64,000 nucleotides of DNA from Streptomyces sp. ST2-7A (GTDB lineage Bacteria; Actinomycetota; Actinomycetes; Streptomycetales; Streptomycetaceae), in assembly GCF_021390475.1 (NCBI RefSeq), contig NZ_JAJUWS010000024.1, forward strand, positions 1-64,000. Reading direction: 5' to 3'. Positions within the stretch are counted from its first letter, which is position 1. Every line of letters begins with the position of its first letter. Both the position numbers and the translations under genes were made by a program. This document shows, in pieces, positions 8,807-17,464 of the stretch. The notes under the pieces were generated by a model. That model searched no databases. It was not told the origin of the DNA and saw only the letters and a list, made by a program, of their open reading frames with translations.

Positions 8807-10563
8807 TTGCCGACCTCCTTGCCGTCGGCCCGGTCGGCCGCCGCGTCGTCCGCGCCCGGCGCGGGGCGCTCCGGGTCGCGGATCTCCAACTGGTCGAGGG
8901 CCGCGATCTCCGGGTGGTGCAGATCGAACGCCGGGGATTCGGACCGGACCCGCGGCAGGGTGACGAAGTTGTGCCGCGGCGGCGGGCAGGAGGTCGCCCA
9001 CTCGAGGGACCGACCGTAGCCCCAGGGGTCGTCCACGGTGACCTTCTCGCCGTACTTCCAGGTCTTCCACACGTTGTAGAAGAACGGCAGCAACGACATA
9101 CCCAGCAGGAAGGACCCGATGGTGGAGATCGTGTTGAGCGTGGTGAACCCGTCCGAGGCCAGGTAGTCCGCGTACCGACGGGGCATACCCTCCGCGCCCA
9201 GCCAGTGCTGGACCAGGAAGGTGGCGTGGAAGCCGATGAACAGCGTCCAGAAGGTGATCTTGCCCAGGGTCTCGTCGAGCATCTTGCCGGTGAACTTCGG
9301 CCACCAGAAGTGGAAGCCGGCGAACATCGCGAACACCACCGTGCCGAAGACCACGTAGTGGAAGTGGGCGACGACGAAGTAGGAGTCCGAGACGTGGAAG
9401 TCCAGCGGCGGCGAGGCCAGGATGACGCCGGTCAGACCACCGAAGAGGAAGGTGATCAGGAAGCCCACGGTCCACAGCATCGGTGTTTCGAAACTGAGCG
9501 AGCCGCGCCACATGGTGCCGATCCAGTTGAAGAACTTCACACCGGTCGGGACCGCGATCAGGAAGGTCATGAACGAGAAGAACGGCAGCAACACCGCGCC
9601 GGTCACGTACATGTGGTGCGCCCACACCGTCACCGACAGGCCGGCGATGGCGATGGTCGCGGCCACCAGACCCACGTAACCGAAGATCGGCTTGCGGCTG
9701 AAGACCGGGATGACCTCACTGGCGATGCCGAAGAACGGCAGCGCGATGATGTACACCTCGGGGTGGCCGAAGAACCAGAACAGGTGCTGCCACAGGATCG
9801 GACCGCCGTTGGCGGCGTCGAAGATGTGCGACCCGAACATCCGGTCGGAGGCCAGCGCGAACAGGGCGGCGGCCAGGACGGGGAAGGCCAGCAGCACCAG
9901 CACGCTGGTGAGCAGGACGTTCCAGGTGAAGATCGGCATCCGGAACATCGTCATGCCGGGCATGCGCATGCAGATGATCGTGGTGATGAAGTTGACCGCG
10001 CCCAGGATGGTGCCGAAACCACCGAGGGCCAGACCCATCACCCACATGTCGGCGCCCACACCCGGCGACCGCACCGCGTCGGAGAGCGGCGAGTAGGCGA
10101 ACCAACCGAAGTTGGCGGCGCCCTGCGGGGTGAGGAAGGCCGCCATCACGATCAGTCCGCCGAACAGGTACAGCCAGTAGGCCAACATGTTCAGTCGCGG
10201 GAACGCCACGTCGGGCGCACCGATCTGCAACGGCATGATCCAGTTCGCGAAGCCCGCGAACAGCGGCGTCGCGAAGAGCAGCAGCATCACCGTGCCGTGC
10301 ATGGTGAACAGCTGGTTGAACTGTTCGTTGGTGACGATCTGGTTGCCCGGTCGGGCCAACTCGGCGCGCATGATGAGCGCCATCAGACCGCCGATGACGA
10401 AGAAGATGAACGACGTGATCAGGTACATCGACCCGATCACCTTGTGGTCGGTGGTGGTGATCCACTTGACCACGATGTTCCCCGGCTCTCCGGGTGCTTT
10501 GCGGCGCGCGGGCGGCTCCGGCGCCGAGGCGCCCGCCTCCCGGGTCTTGTCGAGGATGCTCAC
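8803..10563 (-). CDS. ctaD: cytochrome c oxidase subunit I
   Basis: CtaD is the catalytic subunit of the haem-copper oxidase, reducing oxygen to water at the haem a3-CuB centre and pumping protons. The 586-residue protein has about twelve helices and the signature WFFGHPEVYI (CuB histidine with cross-linked tyrosine), VWAHHMYVTG with the two adjacent CuB histidines, and HFHYVVFGT with the haem ligands. I chose the GTG at 10563 (VSILDKTREAG), which overlaps the ctaC stop as GTGA. The C-terminal extension of about 60 charged residues is cytoplasmic and variable. Confidence 0.97.
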   Translation of the reverse strand: MSILDKTREAGASAPEPPARRKAPGEPGNIVVKWITTTDHKVIGSMYLITSFIFFVIGGLMALIMRAELARPGNQIVTNEQFNQLFTMHGTVMLLLFATPLFAGFANWIMPLQIGAPDVAFPRLNMLAYWLYLFGGLIVMAAFLTPQGAANFGWFAYSPLSDAVRSPGVGADMWVMGLALGGFGTILGAVNFITTIICMRMPGMTMFRMPIFTWNVLLTSVLVLLAFPVLAAALFALASDRMFGSHIFDAANGGPILWQHLFWFFGHPEVYIIALPFFGIASEVIPVFSRKPIFGYVGLVAATIAIAGLSVTVWAHHMYVTGAVLLPFFSFMTFLIAVPTGVKFFNWIGTMWRGSLSFETPMLWTVGFLITFLFGGLTGVILASPPLDFHVSDSYFVVAHFHYVVFGTVVFAMFAGFHFWWPKFTGKMLDETLGKITFWTLFIGFHATFLVQHWLGAEGMPRRYADYLASDGFTTLNTISTIGSFLLGMSLLPFFYNVWKTWKYGEKVTVDDPWGYGRSLEWATSCPPPRHNFVTLPRVRSESPAFDLHHPEIAALDQLEIRDPERPAPGADDAAADRADGKEVGK

Positions 10564-11519
10564 GGCTGGTTCGTCTCCGCGTTCTTGGCGGCGTCGGTCT
10601 GCGCGATGCCCGCCGGGATGTAACCCGTCTGTCCCCTGTCCGCCAGGTCCTGGAGGTGCTGCTGGTACTCCTCGGGGGAGACCACCCGGACGTTGAAGAG
10701 CATGCGGGCGTGGTCGACGCCACAGAGTTCGGCGCACTTGCCCAGGAAGGTGCCCTGCTTGTTGGGGGTCACCTCGAAGCGGTTGGTGTGCCCCGGGATG
10801 ACGTCGACCTTCATGAGGAAGGGCACCACCCAGAAGGAGTGGATGACATCCCGTGAGGTGAGGATGAACTGAACGCTCTCACCCTCCGGCAGCACCAGGG
10901 TCGGGCCCGGGTTGCCGGTGTCGGGGTCGACGTCGGCGGGGGTGCCAATGTCGTACACGCCGTCGGCGTTCTCCGGGACCGCCTCCATCATGCGATCCGG
11001 GATGGCGTCCAGTTCGGGAGCCGTGCGGGCGTCGTTGTCGGACGCGCCGACCGGCTCGAGGTAGTTGAAGCCCCAGCTCCACTGGAAACCGACGACGTTG
11101 ATCACGTGGTCGGGCTGCTCGGAGGTCTTGAGCAGTTCGGTCTGGTCCCGGGCGGTGAAGTAGAAGAGCACCGAGACGATGATCAGCGGAACGAGGGTGT
11201 ACAGGGCCTCGATGGGGAGGTTGTACCGGGTCTGTGGAGGAACCTCGACCTTGGTCCGGGAGCGCCGGTGGAACCAGACGCTCCACAGGATCAGGCCCCA
11301 GACGATCACCCCGGTGACGAGCGCAGCGGCCCACGAGCCCTGCCAAAGGGACAGGATTCGCGGCGCCTCCTCCGTCGCCGGGCTGGGCATACCGAGGCGG
11401 GGGAAGTCCTCGTATGTGCAACCTGTCGCGGTCGCCAGGACCAAGCCCGCGATCAGCGCCTGCGGCAGAATCCGCCGCATCGGGCGCCGCGACGAGCGGT
11501 CGGAGCCGTTGGGACTCAC
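10560..11519 (-). CDS. ctaC: cytochrome c oxidase subunit II (lipoprotein)
   Basis: CtaC carries the binuclear CuA centre that receives electrons from the bc1 dihaem cytochrome. Of 319 residues, the first 34 form a signal peptide ending ATGC, so Cys34 is probably lipidated. Two membrane helices follow at about 55-80 and 100-125. The CuA ligands are seen in GKCAELCGVDHARM near 245-260, with a further histidine in the upstream IHSFWVVPF segment. The GTG at 11519 is the best start. The gene opens the ctaC-ctaD-ctaF operon, whose promoter should lie in 11520-11788, shared with the divergent gene. Confidence 0.95.
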   Translation of the reverse strand: MSPNGSDRSSRRPMRRILPQALIAGLVLATATGCTYEDFPRLGMPSPATEEAPRILSLWQGSWAAALVTGVIVWGLILWSVWFHRRSRTKVEVPPQTRYNLPIEALYTLVPLIIVSVLFYFTARDQTELLKTSEQPDHVINVVGFQWSWGFNYLEPVGASDNDARTAPELDAIPDRMMEAVPENADGVYDIGTPADVDPDTGNPGPTLVLPEGESVQFILTSRDVIHSFWVVPFLMKVDVIPGHTNRFEVTPNKQGTFLGKCAELCGVDHARMLFNVRVVSPEEYQQHLQDLADRGQTGYIPAGIAQTDAAKNAETNQP

Positions 11520-11788
11520 GTAGCGCCTTCCCGAGAGTCTCGCCCGCGTCCGGCCGCTTCCGTCGCTCGGGGCGGGGGATCGGCCCCGGCGCGGGCAGGG
11601 GTGTGGATGTTTATGCGGACCAAACCCTACTCGACGCCCCCGGGGGCCGTGCGGGGAGGGTGCCCAACGCGTCCCGGTGATTCCCCCCGACGCGTCCCCA
11701 CCGCTCCGACCAGCGGGGACGCCGGTTCCGCCGACCGGGTGAACGGTCGCGTCGGGCCCCCCGGCGTGGCGCGGGTTAGCGTGACGGC

Positions 11789-13321
11789 GTGCCGTACTTC
11801 TCGTACTTCGATGTCGCCTCCACCGCGCCCCCGCATCCCGTCGCCCGGCAGGCCCTGCTCGCCGCGATGGAGGAGGGGTGGGCCGATCCCGACCGCCTGC
11901 ACCGCGAGGGGCGCCGGGCCCGGCTGCTGCTGGACACCGCCCGGGAGGCCGCCGCCGAACTGGTCGACTGCCGGCCCGACGAGCTCTCCTTCACCTCCTC
12001 CGGCAGCCGGGCCCTGCACACCGGGATCGCCGGCGCGCTGGCCGGCCGTCGCCGGGTCGGCCGTCGTCTGGTGGTCTCGGCCGTGGAGCACTCGGCGGTG
12101 CTGCGGGCCGCCGAGACGCACGAGGCGGACGGTGGCACCGTGGCGCGGATGGCCCCGGAGCGCACCGGCCGGATCGAGCCGGACACCGTGGCCGCCGCGC
12201 TGACCGGGGACACCGCCCTGGTATGCCTGCAGAGCGCCAACCACGAGGTGGGCACCGAACAACCGGTGGCGGAGGCGGCCGGGGAGTGTCGTGCCACCGG
12301 GGTGCCGATGCTGGTGGACGCCGCGCAATCACTGGGGCGGGGGGTCGTGCCGGGGGCGTGGTCGCTGCTGGCGGCGAGCGCCCACAAGTGGGGCGGACCC
12401 GCCGGGGTGGGTGTGCTGGTGGTCCGCAAGGGCACCCGTTTCGTCGCCCCCGCCCCCCGCGACGAACGCGAGGCCGGGCGGGCGCCGGGCTTCCCGGCGG
12501 TGCCGCAGGTGGTCGCGGCGGTGGCCGCGCTGCGCGCGGTGCGGGAGGAGACGGCCGCGGCGGACGGGCGGCTGCGGGGGTTGGTGGACCGGATCCGCGA
12601 TCGGATCCCGATGCTGGTCCCCGACACCGAGGTGGTGGGCGATCCGGTGCGCCGACTGCCGCACCTGGTGACCTTCTCCTGTCTGTACGTGGACGGGGAG
12701 GCGTTGGTGCACGCGCTGGACCGGGAGGGCTTCGCGGTCTCCTCGGGTTCCTCGTGCACTTCCGACACCCTGGAGCCGAGCCACGTGCTGCGCGCCATGG
12801 GGGTGTTGTCCTCGGGGAACGTTCGGGTCTCGTTGCCCACGGGGACCACCGGGGAGGAGGTGGACCGTTTTCTGGAGGTGCTGCCCCGGGTGGTCGCCGG
12901 GATCCGCGAACGGTACGCGGTCCCGTCGGCGACCGGGGGAACGACCGTCGGGGAGGGTGACGAGGAGGGTGGGGTCACGGTGGACGCGCTGGGGATGCCC
13001 TGCCCCCGGCCGGTGATCGAGCTGGCCCGGGCGATGTCGCGGACGCGCCCCGGCGACGTGGTCACCGTCCTGGCCGACGACGGGGCGGCGGAGTTGGACA
13101 TCCGTGCCTGGTGCCACCTGCGGGAACAGGAGTTCCTGGGTGAGGAGCCGCTGAACGGGAACCCGGAGGGGGACGCCCGGGCCTACCGGGTGCGCCGGAC
13201 CGACCGGCCCGTACCACCGGACGACCCGGCCGCCCGGTGGGCGCCGACCACCGGGTCCCCGGAAGGTCCGGCGGACCCGGCGGACCCGGCGGACCCGGCG
13301 GACGACGGTCTCAGGAGGTGA
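11789..13321 (+). CDS. cysteine desulfurase fused to a TusA-type sulfur carrier
   Basis: The first ~380 residues are a class V aminotransferase of the NifS/IscS type, which takes sulfur from cysteine as a persulfide. Lys200 in ASAHKWGG should bind pyridoxal phosphate, and Cys323 in SSGSSCTSD is the likely persulfide cysteine. Residues ~395-470 form a TusA-like domain with the signature LGMPCPRP, whose Cys405 would accept the sulfur. So donor and carrier are covalently joined. The tail has a repeated ADP unit encoded by a 9-bp tandem repeat. The GTG at 11789 starts MPYFSYFD. The 3' end overlaps the convergent kinase gene by 11 bp. The final sulfur acceptor cannot be told from the sequence. Confidence 0.9.
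   Translation: MPYFSYFDVASTAPPHPVARQALLAAMEEGWADPDRLHREGRRARLLLDTAREAAAELVDCRPDELSFTSSGSRALHTGIAGALAGRRRVGRRLVVSAVEHSAVLRAAETHEADGGTVARMAPERTGRIEPDTVAAALTGDTALVCLQSANHEVGTEQPVAEAAGECRATGVPMLVDAAQSLGRGVVPGAWSLLAASAHKWGGPAGVGVLVVRKGTRFVAPAPRDEREAGRAPGFPAVPQVVAAVAALRAVREETAAADGRLRGLVDRIRDRIPMLVPDTEVVGDPVRRLPHLVTFSCLYVDGEALVHALDREGFAVSSGSSCTSDTLEPSHVLRAMGVLSSGNVRVSLPTGTTGEEVDRFLEVLPRVVAGIRERYAVPSATGGTTVGEGDEEGGVTVDALGMPCPRPVIELARAMSRTRPGDVVTVLADDGAAELDIRAWCHLREQEFLGEEPLNGNPEGDARAYRVRRTDRPVPPDDPAARWAPTTGSPEGPADPADPADPADDGLRR
13271..13306 (+). repeat. 9-bp tandem repeat in coding sequence
   Basis: Three copies of GCGGACCCG and a fourth diverged copy encode Ala-Asp-Pro repeats at the end of the desulfurase-TusA protein. 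Copy number is likely variable between strains. Confidence 0.85.
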
Positions 13322-14291
13322 CGATCCAGCCGCGCACCTCGTCGGCGGCGTCGGCGCCGTAGGCCTTCGCGAAGCGCTCGATGAAGGACTCCCGGCGCAG
13401 TTCGTACTCCTGGGTGCCCACCGTCTCGATGACCAGGGTGGCGAGCATGCAGCCGAGCTGGGCGGCGCGCTCGATGTCGCCGCCGCGGGCCAGCGCGGAG
13501 AGGAAACCGGCCCGGAAGGCGTCGCCCACCCCGGTGGGGTCGGCCTTGCGCTCCTCCTCCGGACAGCCCACCCGCAGCTCGGGCTCACCGGCACGCTCGA
13601 TCAGCACGCCCCGGGCACCGAGCGTGGTCACCCGGATGCCCACTCGCTCCAGCACCGTCGCGGCGTCCCAACCGGTCTTGCTCTCGATCAGGGCCTTCTC
13701 GTACTCGTTGCTGAACAGGTAGTCGGCGCCGTCGGTGAGGTCGCGGATCTCCGCCCCCTCCATCCGGGCGAGCTGCTGGGAGAAGTCCGCCGCGAAGGGG
13801 ATGCCCCGGGTGCGGCACTCCTCGGTGTGCCGCATCATCGCCTCCGGGTCGTCGGCGCCGATGTGCACCAGGTCCAACCCGCCCACCCGGTCGGCGACGG
13901 TCTGCAGCTCGATGAGCCGGGCCTCGCTCATCGCTCCGGTGTAGAAGGAGCCGATCTGGTTGTGGTCGGCGTCGGTGGTGCAGATGAACCGGGCGGTGTG
14001 CAGGATCTCGGAGACGTGCACCGAGCCGGTGTCCACGCCGTGCCGGTCGAGCCAGGCGCGGTACTCGGCGAAGTCCGGGCCCACCGCCCCGACGAGGATC
14101 GGGCAGACGCCCAGCTGTCCCATTCCGAAGGAGATGTTGGCCGCCACCCCTCCCCGGCGCATCTGGAGCCCGTCGACCAGGAAGGACAGCGAGACGGTGT
14201 GCAGTTGGTCGCCGACCAGCTGGTCCGCGAAGCGGCCGGGGAAGGTCATCAGGTGGTCGGTCGCGATCGAGCCGCAGACGGCGATGCGCAC
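13311..14291 (-). CDS. PfkB-family carbohydrate/nucleoside kinase
   Basis: The 326-residue protein is a ribokinase-like sugar or nucleoside kinase. It has the N-terminal glycine-rich substrate region with MRRGGVAANISFGMGQLG at about 45-62, and the C-terminal ATP/anion-hole signature DPTGVGDAFRAGFL, where GAGD is replaced by GVGD and the aspartate is the catalytic base. The GTG at 14291 (VRIAVCGSIATDH) gives the usual family length; upstream in-frame sequence is not coding. The stop lies inside the 3' end of the convergent desulfurase gene. It resembles adenosine/ribokinase-type proteins found at this site in streptomycetes; the substrate is not determined by sequence. Confidence 0.9.
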   Translation of the reverse strand: MRIAVCGSIATDHLMTFPGRFADQLVGDQLHTVSLSFLVDGLQMRRGGVAANISFGMGQLGVCPILVGAVGPDFAEYRAWLDRHGVDTGSVHVSEILHTARFICTTDADHNQIGSFYTGAMSEARLIELQTVADRVGGLDLVHIGADDPEAMMRHTEECRTRGIPFAADFSQQLARMEGAEIRDLTDGADYLFSNEYEKALIESKTGWDAATVLERVGIRVTTLGARGVLIERAGEPELRVGCPEEERKADPTGVGDAFRAGFLSALARGGDIERAAQLGCMLATLVIETVGTQEYELRRESFIERFAKAYGADAADEVRGWIVTS

Positions 14292-14530
14292 GGGGGCACT
14301 CCCGGGGAGGACGACGGGGAAGAACAGCGGGGGAACGGCGCCGCGACGGCGCGGGACGGAACCTCCACAGGCTACCGGGCTTGGACCGGCGTCGAACGGA
14401 AACCCGAGGAGGACGTCGGACACACCGGCGCCGTCGGGAGCGGTCCGGGACGGGAACCCCCGTCGCGGTCCCCCCGTCCAAGAGGGGCGGGACACCCCCG
14501 CGCCCGTCCCCCGAACGAGGAGTGAGGACC

Positions 14531-16336
14531 GTGACGGAGAAGGAGATCATCGCGCCGGAGGGCGGCGGTGCGCCGCGTCGGCGCCACTGGCCGGCCGTCA
14601 CGGCGGTGGCGGCGGCGGTTGCCCTGGTGGCCGGTGCCGTCTGGGCCGGATCCGGCGCGCTCGGCGACGGGGACGGCACGACCGCCACGGCCCCGCTGGT
14701 CCTGAACGGGCCGTTGGCGCGGGGAATCGCGGACGCGGCGGCGGCCGAGCACGCCACGATGCCCGGGTGGGACGGGGTGCCGGGTGGCGGGTACATCGCC
14801 GACGGCGACCTGCCGGAGGGCCCGGCCAACGGTCGGGTGCACCGGTTCGAGGGCGAGGTCCCCCGGGAGCGGGTGGTCGAACTGGCGGGACTGCTGGGGG
14901 TGGCCGGTGACCCCGTGGACCGGGACGACCACTGGGCGGTGGGCGGCGGTGAGCCCGGCGACCCGACGCTGGTGGTGGAGCGGGCCGCGCCCGGCACCTG
15001 GACCTTCCACACCCACGGTTTCCCCGAGGAGCCGATGCCGCTGCCCGAGGAGGTGGACCTGGTGATGCCCTCCCCGGTGGACCCGGACACGCCGGTGGAC
15101 AACGGCTCGGTGAACGACGGCGGTGGCTCCGAGGGTCGGCACGGCGGAGAGGACTCCGCCCCGGACGGAGAGTGGGACGACGACGGTTTCGGTCTCGGTT
15201 CCGCCCCGCGCACCCCGGCCGAGCCGGTGGACGAGAAGGAGGCGATGGCCGCCGCCCGGCCGGTGCTGGAGGCCCTGGGTCTGGGCGACGCGGAGCCGGA
15301 CGCCGGGACCGCCTTCGGTGAGAACCGCACCGTGCGGGTCTCGCCGACCATCGGTGATCTGCGGATCCTCAACTGGGACACCCTGGTGGAGATCGGCCCC
15401 GGGGGCACGCCGGTGGCCGGCTCGGGCACTCTGCTGAAGGCCGCGCCGGCCGAGGAGTACCCGCTGCTGAACGCGGAGGGCACGCTCGACCTGCTCAACG
15501 AGACGGTGGGCGGGGAGACCGCCCCGTCGAGCGGGCTCTCGGAGGAGGGTTCGCGCGGGGCCGAGGAACCGGTGACCGATGCCGTCCCGGCCGCTCCCGG
15601 GGACCCCGACGGGATGCCGGGTGAGGTCCCGCCGGTGGCCGCCACGGACGACGGTACCCTCGAAACCCTGCTGGTGGTGGACGCCGAGCCGATCCTGGCA
15701 CCGTACCTGACCGGCGACGCGCCGGTACTGGTGCCCTCCTGGCTGTTCACGGTGGAGTCCCCCGACGGCTCCGGACTCGGCTTCCCGGTCTCGCACCCGG
15801 CGGTGCACCCCGACCACATCGACGACACCGGCCGCGGGGGCGGGCCGGGTTCCGGGGAGGCCGTGGGACCCCCGGCCGGAGGTCCCGGGAGCGGCCCGGA
15901 GACAGGCGTCGGGTCCCTCGACCCGGGTGTCGCTCCCGGCGGGGGCGCGGACGACGACCCCGGCAAGGGCTCGACCGGCGCGCCCAGGGACCCGGATCCG
16001 GAGACCGGCCTCTACCCGCCGGGGGACATGTCGGCCGGCGGCGGGGGCGACCGGTCGGGGGACCCGATGGCCGGGGCCCCGCACGTCTCCGCCGACCCGA
16101 AGGACCCCCGCTCATTGATCCACCGGCACTGGTGGGGGGTCTGCGGGGAGTACCGGATCCTCGTGGAGGAGACGCCGGAGAGCGTGACCCTGCGAGTGGA
16201 GGCGGAGCCCTCCGACGACCCCGAGGCCGTCTGCGTCATGATCGCCGTCCCGGTGGCCGACCGGGTGCCGCTGGAGGAGCCGCTGGGTGACCGCGTCGTG
16301 TTCGACGGCGAGGGCCGGGAGCTGCCCCGCCGGTGA
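14531..16336 (+). CDS. large membrane-anchored extracellular protein, unknown function
   Basis: The product has 601 residues. The N-terminus (VTEKEIIAPEGG) is cytoplasmic, one hydrophobic helix lies at about 20-40, and the rest is outside the cell. The exported part is rich in Gly, Pro and Asp/Glu, with long low-complexity acidic stretches around 195-230 and 430-510 alternating with more ordered segments. No catalytic motif is recognised. I chose the GTG at 14531 after the GAGGA of CGAGGAGTGAGGACC. A conserved streptomycete protein of this layout is found near this locus, but I cannot assign a role. It faces the convergent iron-sulfur carrier gene across an exceptional C9-T-G11 hairpin. Confidence 0.75.
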   Translation: MTEKEIIAPEGGGAPRRRHWPAVTAVAAAVALVAGAVWAGSGALGDGDGTTATAPLVLNGPLARGIADAAAAEHATMPGWDGVPGGGYIADGDLPEGPANGRVHRFEGEVPRERVVELAGLLGVAGDPVDRDDHWAVGGGEPGDPTLVVERAAPGTWTFHTHGFPEEPMPLPEEVDLVMPSPVDPDTPVDNGSVNDGGGSEGRHGGEDSAPDGEWDDDGFGLGSAPRTPAEPVDEKEAMAAARPVLEALGLGDAEPDAGTAFGENRTVRVSPTIGDLRILNWDTLVEIGPGGTPVAGSGTLLKAAPAEEYPLLNAEGTLDLLNETVGGETAPSSGLSEEGSRGAEEPVTDAVPAAPGDPDGMPGEVPPVAATDDGTLETLLVVDAEPILAPYLTGDAPVLVPSWLFTVESPDGSGLGFPVSHPAVHPDHIDDTGRGGGPGSGEAVGPPAGGPGSGPETGVGSLDPGVAPGGGADDDPGKGSTGAPRDPDPETGLYPPGDMSAGGGGDRSGDPMAGAPHVSADPKDPRSLIHRHWWGVCGEYRILVEETPESVTLRVEAEPSDDPEAVCVMIAVPVADRVPLEEPLGDRVVFDGEGRELPRR

Positions 16337-16391
16337 CGCCGGAAGGTTCGGAAAGGACCGGAAGGACCAGCGGGACGGGCGGGAACGACGA

Positions 16392-16433
16392 ACGGCGTCG
16401 GCCCCCCCCCTGGGGGGGGGGGCCCCACGCCGT
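16392..16433. terminator. hairpin with C9-T-G11 core
   Basis: A 7-bp outer inverted repeat (ACGGCGT at 16392-16398, ACGCCGT at 16427-16433) encloses GG, nine C, a single T, eleven G and CCCC. It lies between two convergent genes and probably stops both transcripts. The homopolymer runs make exact length uncertain. Confidence 0.75.
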
Positions 16434-16487
16434 CCCGGCCGAGGGGCTCCGCGCCCGGGACGGGCCCGGGCGGAGCCGGGTCGGGGG

Positions 16488-16841
16488 TCAGCTGAAGGAG
16501 TCGCCGCAGGCGCAGGAGCCGGTGGCGTTGGGGTTGTCGATCGTGAAGCCCTGCTTCTCGATGGTGTCGACGAAGTCGATGGAGGCGCCGTGCAGGTACG
16601 GGGCGCTCATCCGGTCGGTGACGACCTTGACACCGTCGAAGTCCTTCACCACGTCCCCGTCGAGCGAGCGCTCGTCGAAGAAGAGCTGGTAGCGCAGTCC
16701 GGAGCAACCTCCCGGCTGCACGGCGACGCGCAACGAGAGGTCCTCGCGGCCTTCCTGCTCCAGCAGGCTCTTGACCTTGGCCGCGGCAGCGTCGGACAGG
16801 ATGATGCCGTCGCTCGCAACGGTCTTGTCCTCAACGGACAT
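16488..16841 (-). CDS. erpA: A-type iron-sulfur cluster carrier/insertion protein
   Basis: This small HesB/IscA-type protein carries an Fe-S cluster to target enzymes. The 117 residues contain the three family cysteines: one in PGGCSGLRY at about 46 and two in the C-terminal CACGDSF. The ATG at 16841 (MSVEDKTVAS) gives the standard family length. Its neighbours include Fe-S enzymes or their supports: NadA, itself a [4Fe-4S] enzyme, is divergently transcribed next door, and Rieske and LipA proteins are elsewhere in the window. Naming it ErpA rather than another A-type paralogue is by common usage in actinobacteria. Confidence 0.9.
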   Translation of the reverse strand: MSVEDKTVASDGIILSDAAAAKVKSLLEQEGREDLSLRVAVQPGGCSGLRYQLFFDERSLDGDVVKDFDGVKVVTDRMSAPYLHGASIDFVDTIEKQGFTIDNPNATGSCACGDSFS

Positions 16842-17464
16842 GTGTTCCACTCCCGGGTCGTTGGACTGCTCTGCCGTCTGCGCGAACAGTCGGCCGACCG
16901 GTTTCATTCCGCGGCCGGCGTTCTTCGCTTCTCGTGGGCTTCCGGTTCGGCTCTCCGGAAGGTTCCCGCCCGCTCCGGGGCGGTGGCCGGGTCCCGGCGA
17001 TGGGGCCCGGCGCCGCCGGTTCGGCGGGGGTACGGGGCGAACCCGCCCTCCCATGCTCGCACACCCGATGATGGTCGGTCCCGCCCCGGAAGCCGCCTCC
17101 CCCGACCGGACCCGGCGGTATGCGTCAGAGTGACGCGATCAACAGGCGGCGGGCATCGTCACAACGACGAAAAGCGGTTATCATCATTACCGTCAATAAG
17201 ACGAAAAGAGTCGTGGGGTCGCTCCCGCGAGCGGGCCGCGTCGGAGCCGCACCCGCCGGACCCCGCCCCAGCGCGTCGGACCGGAACGGGCCGACCCCGC
17301 ACGTCCGCGCGCGACGCGTGACCTCCCGCCCCACCCCGTGATGCCCCCGCGTCTCCGCGCCGGGGTCGCACGGAGCACCGCGAATTTTCCGCATACATCC
17401 GCAGAATCCGGCAGAAAATCTGCCGGAACACCCGCCGGAACACCCGCCAGAAAGGGTGCGTGTC
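16842..17464. promoter_or_regulatory. divergent control region between erpA and nadA
   Basis: These 623 bp hold no gene I can support. An unusually AT-rich patch for this genome lies at 17168-17212 and contains two GACGAAAAG-like copies flanking TTATCATCATTACC, a probable promoter or protein site. A perfect inverted repeat, CCGGCAGA-AAA-TCTGCCGG, lies at 17408-17426, 38 bp before the nadA start. It is followed by a 14-bp direct repeat (CCGGAACACCCG) at 17424-17447. The inverted repeat could be an operator or the leader stem of the nadA mRNA. Confidence 0.5.

Noticed and set aside
13585..15966. 793-residue minus-strand frame across the PfkB and large membrane-protein genes
   Set aside because: Low-complexity Ser/Pro/Arg composition and overlap with better-supported genes on both strands.
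17456..17464. Earlier GTG start for nadA
   Set aside because: It overlaps the ribosome binding site of the better GTG at 17465, and the family starts at the latter.
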